Part shown: piece by piece, positions 1 through 6,348 of the stretch | How positions within the stretch are numbered: position 1 is the first letter of the stretch | Layout: every line of letters starts with the position of its first letter | NCBI GenBank assembly: GCA_934662525.1 | Contig: CAKUKJ010000110.1 | Location: 1 to 7,180, forward strand | DNA length: 7,180 bases | From: an uncultured Coriobacteriales bacterium | Lineage (GTDB): Bacteria; Actinomycetota; Coriobacteriia; Coriobacteriales; UMGS124 | Direction: 5' to 3' | Translations under genes and position numbers: made by a program | The notes under the pieces: generated by a model | What the model was told of the DNA's origin: nothing | What the model saw: only the letters and a program-made list of their open reading frames with translations | Databases searched by the model: none

Positions 1-592
1 TGACGATGCAGCGCACCTGGGCGCGCAGCTCGTCGGCCTGGGCGATTTGCGCCGCGCTCGCCTGGGAGGCATCGCCGGCAAGCGCGGCAAAGGTGAGATC
101 GCCCCTATGAGACGCGCTCACGACAAGGCCCGCCCCCCTGTCCGTCAGCACCGCGCGCACCGTCGCAGCTGCGCCGCCGTCGCCCAAAACGAGGCAGACA
201 GACCCGTCGAGGTCGGCGTGAACCGAGTCAAGCTGCCTGGCAAAGCCGTGATAGTCGGTGTTGTCGGCAAAGAGCATGCCGTCCGCGCGCACGACGAGCG
301 TGTTGGCGTTGCCGAGCCGTTCGACCGCCGCGCTGCGCTCATCGGCTACCTGGGCTGCGACCTTCTTATACGGGATGGTGACGTTGAGCCCCCGATAGCG
401 CCTGGAGGCCAAAAGCGCCTCGACCTCGTCGCGCGGCACCTCGATGCGCTCGTAAGGGGCCGACCCCAGCAGCTCGTGGATGCGCGGGGAATGGCTATGG
501 CCCAGCCTCTCGCCCACCAAACCAAACGTGAGGCCCCCCTCGCCTGCCAGCACATGCTTGTACAGGGGTGCCTCCCCTACCTCGGCGGCCAC
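1..592 (-). CDS. aroE: Shikimate dehydrogenase (AroE), 3' end cut by window edge
   Basis: Shikimate dehydrogenase makes shikimate from 3-dehydroshikimate with NADPH (step 4 of the pathway, cytosolic). About 197 residues are visible of a usual 270-285; the C-terminal third lies beyond the left edge. Numbering from the GTG at 592-590, I see FGLVGERLGHSHSP (23-36) with the shikimate-binding SxS at Ser33/Ser35, NVTIPYKK (70-77) with the catalytic Lys at 76, NANTLV (95-100), DNTDYHGF (110-117) with the catalytic Asp113, and the start of the nucleotide-binding fold LGDGGAAAT (136-144). The last is a variant of the usual GAGGA loop. The gene follows the pheA stop by 2 nt, so it is probably translationally coupled. 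The start is uncertain: GTG 592 has a weak GGAG 11 nt away, while GTG 553-551 would give an N-terminus closer to family length. Identity is firm; the start is not. Confidence 0.94.
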   Translation of the reverse strand, partial: MAAEVGEAPLYKHVLAGEGGLTFGLVGERLGHSHSPRIHELLGSAPYERIEVPRDEVEALLASRRYRGLNVTIPYKKVAAQVADERSAAVERLGNANTLVVRADGMLFADNTDYHGFARQLDSVHADLDGSVCLVLGDGGAAATVRAVLTDRGAGLVVSASHRGDLTFAALAGDASQASAAQIAQADELRAQVRCIV

Positions 593-594
593 GG

Positions 595-1761
595 CTACAC
601 CAGCTCCGAATAGGTGCCGAGATACCTGAAGTCGTCGCAGAAGTCCTCGAGCTCGCACACGAGGCTCGTGAACTCGGGGGAATAGACCGACGCCTCGAGG
701 TCGAAGTAGAACATGAACTCGAAGTCCTGGCCCAGGATGGGGCGGCTCTGGAGCTTCGTGAGGTTGATGTCGAGCGCGTAGAAACGGGCGAGCACCTTGT
801 AGAGCGCGCCGGGCTCGTGCGGGGCCACCATCATGAGCGAGGTGCGGTCGGCCCCGGGGAACACCTGGAGGTCCTTTGTGATGCAGGCGAAGCGCGTGTA
901 GTTGTTGTCCGAGTCGTTCACCTGGCGGTCAAGCACGTTGAGGCCGTACAGCTCGGCGCAGGCGCGGCTCGACAGCGCCGCCACGTCGGTGCGGCCCGAC
1001 TCAGCCACCATGCGCGCGGCCTCGGCCGTGTTCGTGACGGGCGTCACCTTGACATGGGGCATCTTCTCAAGATAGCGGGCACATTGGCTGATGGCCTGCT
1101 GGTGGCTGAAGATCTCCGTGAGACCCTCGAGCGTGGCGCCGGGGTTGGCCAGCACGTTGTGGTCGACCTTGAGGCGGTAGGTCCTCACGATGTGGAAGTC
1201 GTGCTCCATCATGAGGTCGTACACGGCGTTGACCGTGCCTGCCGAGGAGTTCTCGATGGGAAGCACGCCGTAGTCGCATGCCCCCGACTCCACCGCCTGG
1301 AACACGCCCTCGAAGTTGCGGTAAAACGTGATGTTGGGGCGCTTGAAGATCTTCTCGGCCGCAAGCTGGGAATAGGCGCCGTCCACGCCCTGGCACGCGA
1401 CGCTGGCAAACTGGGGGAAGAGCTTGGGCGTCGTCTCAAGCGCATGCGCGATGCTTTCGCGCAGCTGGCTGGTAGGGCGCATGCGGTGCTCCTGATAGGC
1501 GCTCGACACCTCCATGAGCAGGGAGAAGAGCACCGTTGCATAGCTTTTGAACTCCGGGTCGGCCTTGTCGGCGATGGCAGAAAGAATCTGGCGCTCTCGG
1601 CGCGGGTCCGTCACGCGCAGGCCGGCCTCGCGCTTGACGTCGCCGATGCGCGCCGCGATGTCCATGCGGCGCTCGAAGGCCTCGAGAATCTGGTTGTTGC
1701 AGCCGTCCATCTCCGCACGCAGGGCGTTGATGTCAGGTTGGTCGATGATGTTCGTGGGCAC
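595..1761 (-). CDS. pheA: Bifunctional chorismate mutase / prephenate dehydratase (P-protein) with ACT domain
   Basis: Converts chorismate to prephenate and then to phenylpyruvate, the committed branch to phenylalanine. At 388 residues it has the normal length of a P-protein. Residues about 9-93 form an AroQ-type chorismate mutase; by alignment from memory with E. coli PheA, the active-site residues are all kept (Arg15, Arg32, Lys43, Asp52, Arg55, Glu56, Ser86, Gln90). Residues about 118-297 form prephenate dehydratase, with PIENSSAGTV (168-177), SHQQAISQC (219-227) and the catalytic TRF (289-291). Residues about 305-386 form an ACT domain with PGAL (317-320) and LQSRP (337-341), a Gln variant of the ESRP phenylalanine-binding motif, so feedback inhibition by Phe is likely. 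The start is GTG, supported by GGAG 5 nt upstream and by the need for Arg15; the nearest later Met (18) would remove that residue. Stop is TAG. Confidence 0.97.
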   Translation of the reverse strand: MPTNIIDQPDINALRAEMDGCNNQILEAFERRMDIAARIGDVKREAGLRVTDPRRERQILSAIADKADPEFKSYATVLFSLLMEVSSAYQEHRMRPTSQLRESIAHALETTPKLFPQFASVACQGVDGAYSQLAAEKIFKRPNITFYRNFEGVFQAVESGACDYGVLPIENSSAGTVNAVYDLMMEHDFHIVRTYRLKVDHNVLANPGATLEGLTEIFSHQQAISQCARYLEKMPHVKVTPVTNTAEAARMVAESGRTDVAALSSRACAELYGLNVLDRQVNDSDNNYTRFACITKDLQVFPGADRTSLMMVAPHEPGALYKVLARFYALDINLTKLQSRPILGQDFEFMFYFDLEASVYSPEFTSLVCELEDFCDDFRYLGTYSELV

Positions 1762-1818
1762 GGGGGCTCCGTTCGAAAAGTTGGGGGGGACGGGTGGCTT
1801 GGCGAAGAAAGACGGCGC
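1762..1818 (-). other. aroC-pheA intergenic spacer, C-rich and G-poor on the transcript
   Basis: This 57-nt gap is the longest between genes in the window. On the transcribed (minus-sense) strand, positions 1812 to 1775 hold 19 C, 11 T, 5 A and 3 G, including a run of seven C (1789-1783). No hairpin followed by a T tract is visible, so it does not look like an intrinsic terminator, and I see no convincing -35/-10 pair. It may act as an unstructured ribosome landing stretch or a short Rho-binding tract; both are inference. The spacer contains no in-frame stop between aroC's TAG and pheA's GTG. Confidence 0.5.
1767..1770 (-). promoter_or_regulatory. Ribosome binding site deciding the GTG start of pheA
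   Basis: GGAG on the minus strand lies 5 nt (CCCCC) before the GTG at 1761-1759. This is the only start codon in this frame between the aroC stop and the chorismate mutase domain, so it fixes the pheA start. Confidence 0.7.
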
Positions 1819-2976
1819 CTAACCGAAGAGGGCGTGGACGCGCTCGAGCGCCTGGGGGTCGACCTCGGCGTCGCTCACGGGGCCGAGCATGCCGTCGGAC
1901 GCCATGCAGTCGAGCACGGCAAGCGCCACGGCGGCCTCCATGACGGGCACCGCGCGCACGACGACGCAGGGATCGTGCCTGCCGGGGACGCTGAACGTGG
2001 CAGGCGAGCCCTCGACGATGTCGACCGTGTGCTGCTCGCAGGCGATGGAGGGCGTCGGCTTGAAGGCGGCGCGCACGATGACGGGCATGCCCGTGGTGAT
2101 GCCGCCCAGGATGCCGCCCGCGTTGTTGGCGAGGCACGTCGCATGGCCCGCCTCGTCGAGGGCGATGGGGTCGTTGTTCTGCGAGCCATACATGTCGGCA
2201 ACGGCAAAGCCCGCGCCGAACTCGACGCCCTTCACGGCAGGGATGCCGAAGACGACTTTGGCTATGGCGTTCTCGATGCCGTCGAACATGGGCGCGCCGA
2301 CGCCTGCGGGCAAGCCCGCGCACGCGCACTCGATGATGCCGCCCACGGAGTCGCCCGCCGCGCGGGCCCCCGCGATGGCGGCCTGCATGGCAAGGCCGGC
2401 CTCGTCGTCGAGCACAGGAAACGTCTTGCCCATGAGCTGGGAAAACTGCACGTCAGAGCAACGGACGGGGTCAAACGAGGCGTCTTGGATCCCGGCAATG
2501 GAACGGATATGCGCCGCGACATGGACGCCCCGGCGCGCAAGCACCTGCAGGGCCACACCGCCGGCCATGCACAGGCACGCCGTCAGGCGGCCCGAAAAAT
2601 GCCCGCCTCCGGCCACGTCCTGCTCGCCGTGCCAGCGAGCCTGGGCCGTGAGGTCGGCATGGCCCGGGCGAGGCTTGCACGCAATCTCGTCGTAGTCCAC
2701 GGAGCGCGTGTTGGTGTTCTCGATGACCATGGCCAGAGGTGCCCCGCAGGAACGCCCCTCATGGTTGAGGCCGGAGAGCACATGCGGCGCGTCGGCCTCT
2801 CGACGCGGTGTGGACCAGGCGTTTTTGCCGGGCGCGCGTCGTGCCATGAAAGCCGCGAGTGCGTCGAGGTCGACTTGCTCGCCCGCCGGCAGGCCGTCCA
2901 CCACGACGCCGATGGCCGCAGAGTGAGACTGGCCGAATATCTGCACACGCAAGGAGGTGCCAAACGAAGACGACAT
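1819..2976 (-). CDS. aroC: Chorismate synthase (AroC)
   Basis: Catalyses the last shikimate step, EPSP to chorismate, with reduced FMN. The 385 residues are a normal length and motifs span the whole chain: FGQSHSAAIG (14-23), ARRAPGKN (45-52), TPRREAD (56-62), IENTNTRS (85-92), RPGHAD (103-108) with the conserved second His, AGGGHFSGRLT (122-132), NNAGGILGGI (284-293) and GRHDPC (332-337). Most of this resembles the clostridial-type subfamily as I recall it. Three positions stand out: the usual GESHG reads GQSHS (15-19), the usual RGGG reads AGGG (Ala122), and TAPLC reads TACLC (Cys134). The catalytic Ser17 and His18 remain, so I expect an active enzyme. ATG start is 1 nt after the aroBA TAG stop; a GAGGAGG sits 12 nt upstream inside the aroBA 3' end, suggesting coupled translation. 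Stop is TAG. Confidence 0.97.
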   Translation of the reverse strand: MSSSFGTSLRVQIFGQSHSAAIGVVVDGLPAGEQVDLDALAAFMARRAPGKNAWSTPRREADAPHVLSGLNHEGRSCGAPLAMVIENTNTRSVDYDEIACKPRPGHADLTAQARWHGEQDVAGGGHFSGRLTACLCMAGGVALQVLARRGVHVAAHIRSIAGIQDASFDPVRCSDVQFSQLMGKTFPVLDDEAGLAMQAAIAGARAAGDSVGGIIECACAGLPAGVGAPMFDGIENAIAKVVFGIPAVKGVEFGAGFAVADMYGSQNNDPIALDEAGHATCLANNAGGILGGITTGMPVIVRAAFKPTPSIACEQHTVDIVEGSPATFSVPGRHDPCVVVRAVPVMEAAVALAVLDCMASDGMLGPVSDAEVDPQALERVHALFG

Positions 2977-2977
2977 G

Positions 2978-5461
2978 CTAGGCCTGCGCCTCCTCGACGT
3001 TGACGACGCCGCCCAGGCGGGCGAAGTCGCTGAAGAAGCCGGGATAGGATTTGTTCACGGCCTGTGCCCCCTCGACGCAGACGGCCCCGGAGGCCTGCAC
3101 GCTTGCGACAGCGGCGGACATCGCGAGCCTGTGGTCGTTGTGCGAACGCACCCGGCCCGCCCGCAGCGCTGCGGCGCCCATGCCGCCCCGGCCATGGATG
3201 ACGAGACCGTCGGGCAGCTCCTCCAAGTCGATGCCGAGGCGCTCAAGCAGCTCCGAGGTCGTCTGGAGCCTGTCAGACTCCTTGATGCGCAGGCGCGCAG
3301 CGTTGTACACGCGCGTCGTTCCAGCGGCGCATGCGGCGACGACGGACGCGACAGGCACGAGGTCGGGCACGTCGGACGCGTCAAGGTCAATACCGCGGAG
3401 ACACCCCTCAGGCGGTCGCACCGTCGCCGTGCCCATGCCCTCGTCGCACACAACCCGGGCACCGAAGCGCTCTAGGATGTCGAGGATGGCCTTGTCACCC
3501 TGCGCCGAGGAAAAATCGAGCCCGGTGACGCTCACGCCGTCTCCCCCGAGCGCCCCCGCGCACAGCCAGAAGGCCGCATTGGACCAATCGCCCTCAACTT
3601 TAAGCTGAGGTTGAGCATGATAGGTTTGACCCCCAGGGACTTTGAACTCCGTGAGAGCCGCAGCCTTTCCATCAATGTCAACTTCATAGTGAGACTCTAT
3701 GACCTCGACACCGAAGACATTCAGCGTGCGCAGGGTCATGTCAATATAGGGGCGAGACTCCACAGCCCCATGCAGGCAGACCGAACCGCCCTCCTCAAGC
3801 AGGGGGAGAGCGAGGAGCAGCCCCGTCACAAACTGCGAGGACACATTGCCCGCGATAAGGAACCTTCCACCCTCAAGTGTACCTTGAATCTCAAGCGGCC
3901 ATGCGCCTTGGGGCGTCAACCGGACTCCATGCCCCTCAAGCTCCTCGCGCAAAGGCGACAGCGGGCGCTCGGGGAGGCGACCTTGGCCGTCAATCACCGC
4001 ATGGGCTCCGAGTGCGCAGGCCACAGGCAGCATGAAGCGCAGCGTGCTGCCCGACTCGCAGCAATCGAGCGCGCACGTCTGCCCGGCCAAGGCCGCCCTG
4101 TCGATGGGCGTCACATGCAGCACGCCGCCGCGACGCACGATGCGCGCGCCGAGGGCCTCAAGACAGGCCTGCGTGGCCTCGATGTCCTTGCTCGTGGTGC
4201 CGCACTCGATGTCGCAGGGCCCGTCGGACAGCGCCGCGCAGATGAGCATGCGGTGGGCGGCGCTCTTTGAGGCGATTGCGGGAATCGAGCCGCTCAGAGC
4301 GCCCGGCCCCATCGTGGCGACAAGCTCGGTCTTCGCAGGACCGTGCGCCAGGCCCGCGCCCTCTTCGGCCAGCTTGCCCGTGCGGTCGGCGCATCCCAGC
4401 TCCATAAGCTCGCCGAAATCAGGCATGCTCACACGGCGCACCTCGCACGCCCCGATGCCGCGCACGGCCACGATGTCGATGTGGTCGCCGACGCGTTTCT
4501 TGTCGCGCAGGGCAGCGGCGGCAATCTCCTGGGCCGTGCGCGCCGTGCCGCACGGCAGCCCATGCACGGCAAGCATGGCCTCGATGCGTCGGGCGTCATC
4601 CGCAGCGCAAAGGCCCTTGGCGGCACAAGCGCGGGCCATGACGGCAAGCCCGGCGGCAACGGCGTGGCCGTGCGTCACCTTGAAGTCGCTCAGCAGCTCG
4701 ATGGAATGCGCCGCAGTGTGCCCGAGGTTGAGCAGCTTGCGCATACCCGCCTCCCGCTCGTCGGCCTGCACCACGTCGCGCTTTATGGACACGCAGCGCT
4801 CCACAACGCGACGCTCCTGTCCCGCCAGGGGCTCCATCAACCAGCCGTAAAGCTCGGGGTCGCACATAACGCCGTACTTCACGACCTCGCCCATGCCGTC
4901 GCTCACAAACTCGGCAGGCAGCGTCTTGAGGCACCCGAGGTCGCAGACGACAAGCTTGGGCTGGTAGAAGGCGCCCACGAGGTTCTTGCCCTCAGGCAGG
5001 TCGACGGCGGTCTTGCCGCCCACGCTTGAGTCCACCATGGCGAGCAACGACGTGGCCACCTGCACGAGGTTGCAGCCGCGCATATAGCTCGCCGCCGTGA
5101 AACCCGCAAGGTCGCCGATGACGCCGCCGCCGAGGGCGACGACCGTGCTTTGGCGCGTAAGGCCCAAATCGGCGCAGCGCCTGACAAGCCGCCCGAAGCT
5201 CTCAAGCGACTTGGTCTTCTCCCCCGCAGGGAGCACTTCGAGGTGCACCTCGAAGCCGGCACCGGCCAGGGCGACGCTCACCCGCTCGGCATAGAGGGGT
5301 GCGACGTTGGAGTCGCTCACAAGCAGCACCTGGGAATCTGCCGAGGGCGCCGCCTCGCGCACAAGCGAGCCGAGCCTGTCGAGCAGGCCCTCCCCCACCA
5401 GCACGTCGTAGCTGCCCGAGGCGCTCACGTGCACGCGGTCGCAATCGCAGGTCGCAGTCAT
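2978..5461 (-). CDS. aroBA: Fused 3-dehydroquinate synthase / EPSP synthase (AroB-AroA)
   Basis: One 827-residue frame carries two pathway enzymes. Residues 1 to about 355 are 3-dehydroquinate synthase (DAHP to dehydroquinate, NAD and divalent metal): GEKTKS (80-85), GGGVIGDLAGF (111-121), TSLLAMVDSSVGGKT (137-151), GKNLVGAFYQP (158-168), GEVVKYG (191-197) and LGHTAAHS (246-253). Glu192, His248 and His264 are the expected metal ligands. A linker of about 25 residues follows. Residues from about 381 are EPSP synthase (shikimate-3-phosphate plus PEP): ASKSAAHR (397-404), ESGSTLRF (469-476), SSQFVTG (541-547), DVPDLVP (697-703) with the catalytic Asp700, KESDR (727-731), HNDHRLAM (774-781) and NKSYPGFF (803-810). 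Both halves are full length with complete motif sets. No stop, frameshift or good internal Shine-Dalgarno separates them; internal ATG Met384 lacks one. ATG abuts the tyrA stop, with AGGAG 7 nt upstream. Stop is TAG. The symbol aroBA is descriptive. Confidence 0.96.
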   Translation of the reverse strand: MTATCDCDRVHVSASGSYDVLVGEGLLDRLGSLVREAAPSADSQVLLVSDSNVAPLYAERVSVALAGAGFEVHLEVLPAGEKTKSLESFGRLVRRCADLGLTRQSTVVALGGGVIGDLAGFTAASYMRGCNLVQVATSLLAMVDSSVGGKTAVDLPEGKNLVGAFYQPKLVVCDLGCLKTLPAEFVSDGMGEVVKYGVMCDPELYGWLMEPLAGQERRVVERCVSIKRDVVQADEREAGMRKLLNLGHTAAHSIELLSDFKVTHGHAVAAGLAVMARACAAKGLCAADDARRIEAMLAVHGLPCGTARTAQEIAAAALRDKKRVGDHIDIVAVRGIGACEVRRVSMPDFGELMELGCADRTGKLAEEGAGLAHGPAKTELVATMGPGALSGSIPAIASKSAAHRMLICAALSDGPCDIECGTTSKDIEATQACLEALGARIVRRGGVLHVTPIDRAALAGQTCALDCCESGSTLRFMLPVACALGAHAVIDGQGRLPERPLSPLREELEGHGVRLTPQGAWPLEIQGTLEGGRFLIAGNVSSQFVTGLLLALPLLEEGGSVCLHGAVESRPYIDMTLRTLNVFGVEVIESHYEVDIDGKAAALTEFKVPGGQTYHAQPQLKVEGDWSNAAFWLCAGALGGDGVSVTGLDFSSAQGDKAILDILERFGARVVCDEGMGTATVRPPEGCLRGIDLDASDVPDLVPVASVVAACAAGTTRVYNAARLRIKESDRLQTTSELLERLGIDLEELPDGLVIHGRGGMGAAALRAGRVRSHNDHRLAMSAAVASVQASGAVCVEGAQAVNKSYPGFFSDFARLGGVVNVEEAQA
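2989..2995 (-). promoter_or_regulatory. Shine-Dalgarno for aroC inside the end of aroBA
   Basis: GAGGAGG on the minus strand encodes part of the last residues of AroB-AroA and lies 12 nt before the aroC ATG (2976-2974). The spacing is longer than the usual 5-9 nt, which fits a ribosome finishing aroBA and restarting on aroC. Confidence 0.55.
3600..4010 (-). other. Patch of reduced GC and relaxed codon bias inside the EPSP synthase half
   Basis: Within aroBA, roughly residues 485-621, GC falls to about 45-68% by 60-nt line (45% at 3661-3720), against typical 62-83% elsewhere. In the 50 codons from residue 581 to 630, 26 end in A or T, including ATA, AAA, CAA and GGT, which are scarce in the neighbouring genes. 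The protein still reads through as normal EPSP synthase with SSQFVTG, RPYID and the following family sequence. Edges are gradual and were set by eye. Confidence 0.6.
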
Positions 5462-6337
5462 CTAGGCGCTCCTCTCGGTCTTGCCGCGCCGCTCGGCCAT
5501 CTCCTTGGCCCGACGGCCGTCGGCCAGCAGCCTGCGCATCGTGTCGGCGTCGCGCGCCGCAAGGGCGTCGCGGTATTCGTTCAGGCTCGCGATGATGGTG
5601 TCAAGCTCGAAGAGCAGGTTGTCGGCGTCGTCGAAGAACAGCTCCGTCCACATGTTCTCGTTGAGCCACGCCACGCGCGTGAGGTCCTTGTAGCTGCCGG
5701 CTGAAAAGCCCTTGTGGCCCTGCGCCGTGGGACTCTTGATGAACGCGTTGCTCACGACATGGGCCAGCTGCGACGTGAAGGCGATGCGACGGTCGTGCTC
5801 CTCGGGGGTGCTCACGCAAATGGAGCCGAAACCAGCCGGGCCCAGCAGGTCTTTGATGCGCTCGAACAGCGCCATGTCGTCGACGCGCGGCGGGCAGATG
5901 ACCATGGGCGCGTTGTGGAAGAGGTTCTCGCGCGTGTATTTGTAGCCCGAGTACTGCGTGCCAGCCATGGGGTGGCCGCCCACGAACGTAAAGCCGTGAG
6001 CCTCGGCGATGGGCATGCACCCCTCGCACACCTCGCGCTTGACGCCTGCCGTGTCGATGACCAGGCAGTCCTTGCGGACGCGCTCGGCGTTCTCCTCAAG
6101 CCAGGCGATGCAGCCCGCCGGATACAGCGCGAGCAGGACAAGGTCGCACATGGGCACGCTGTCGGGCCCGAGCACACCCTGGATCGTCTCGTCGATGCTG
6201 GCCACGGCCATCGTGTCCGCGTCGATGTCGAAGGCAAGGACGTTCCACCCGGCGGCATGGTAGGCCTTCGCGAAAGAGCCGCCGATGAGTCCCAGCCCGA
6301 CGATGCCGACGGTGGGCGCGTTCTCGTTCTCAGCCAT
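5462..6337 (-). CDS. tyrA: Prephenate dehydrogenase (TyrA), short form without ACT domain
   Basis: Oxidatively decarboxylates prephenate to 4-hydroxyphenylpyruvate, the committed branch to tyrosine. The N-terminal Rossmann fold shows GLGLIGGS (14-21), and Asp37 at the end of the second strand (AFDID) argues for NAD+ rather than NADP+. The substrate domain has GGHPMAGT (120-127), HDRRIAFTSQLAH (181-193) with a conserved His193, and SYKDLTRVAWLNENMW (215-230) with Arg221. At 291 residues it ends just after the helical dimerisation domain, so the C-terminal ACT domain found in Bacillus-type TyrA (about 360-370 residues) is absent, as is a fused chorismate mutase. Prephenate must therefore come from PheA's mutase domain or a mutase elsewhere. 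Start ATG has GGAGG 6 nt upstream overlapping the aroF stop region; the TAG stop directly abuts the aroBA ATG, in the same frame. Arogenate as an alternative substrate cannot be excluded. Confidence 0.96.
   Translation of the reverse strand: MAENENAPTVGIVGLGLIGGSFAKAYHAAGWNVLAFDIDADTMAVASIDETIQGVLGPDSVPMCDLVLLALYPAGCIAWLEENAERVRKDCLVIDTAGVKREVCEGCMPIAEAHGFTFVGGHPMAGTQYSGYKYTRENLFHNAPMVICPPRVDDMALFERIKDLLGPAGFGSICVSTPEEHDRRIAFTSQLAHVVSNAFIKSPTAQGHKGFSAGSYKDLTRVAWLNENMWTELFFDDADNLLFELDTIIASLNEYRDALAARDADTMRRLLADGRRAKEMAERRGKTERSA
5469..5473 (-). promoter_or_regulatory. Shine-Dalgarno for aroBA inside the end of tyrA
   Basis: AGGAG (within GAGAGGAG) on the minus strand lies 7 nt before the aroBA ATG, so the ribosome site is entirely within tyrA coding sequence and spans its TAG stop. 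This supports the ATG at 5461-5459 as the real start and suggests coupling of tyrA and aroBA translation. Confidence 0.7.
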
Positions 6338-6343
6338 CTGCGC

Positions 6344-6348
6344 CCTCC
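6344..6348 (-). promoter_or_regulatory. Shine-Dalgarno for tyrA directly after the aroF stop
   Basis: GGAGG on the minus strand starts one base after the aroF TAG (6351-6349) and is 6 nt before the tyrA ATG (6337-6335). It is the best-placed ribosome site in the window. Confidence 0.75.

Noticed and set aside
47..613. 188-codon plus-strand open frame at the left end
   Set aside because: It is antisense to aroE, whose motifs (SHSP, NVTIPYKK, NTD) are clear on the minus strand.
1762..1818. Intrinsic terminator or internal promoter between aroC and pheA
   Set aside because: There is no stem-loop with a following T tract on the transcribed strand and no convincing -35/-10 pair.
568..3003. 811-codon open frame on the plus strand across pheA and aroC
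   Set aside because: It is the exact antisense register of pheA and aroC, which share a frame. It stays open because TTA, CTA (other than as the reverse of TAG) and TCA codons are avoided in these GC-rich genes. Its translation is rich in Arg, His, Ala and Val with no recognisable domain, while the minus strand encodes two complete known enzymes.
3611..4270. 219-codon plus-strand open frame under the low-GC patch
   Set aside because: I considered an inserted gene, but the minus-strand EPSP synthase frame is continuous with intact motifs through this stretch, and the plus-strand translation has no domain character.
4310..4312. Internal ATG (Met384) as a separate start for aroA
   Set aside because: It sits at a sensible place for an EPSP synthase start, but no Shine-Dalgarno precedes it, and the frame from AroB is uninterrupted. 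I therefore treat aroBA as one gene, with a small chance of internal initiation.
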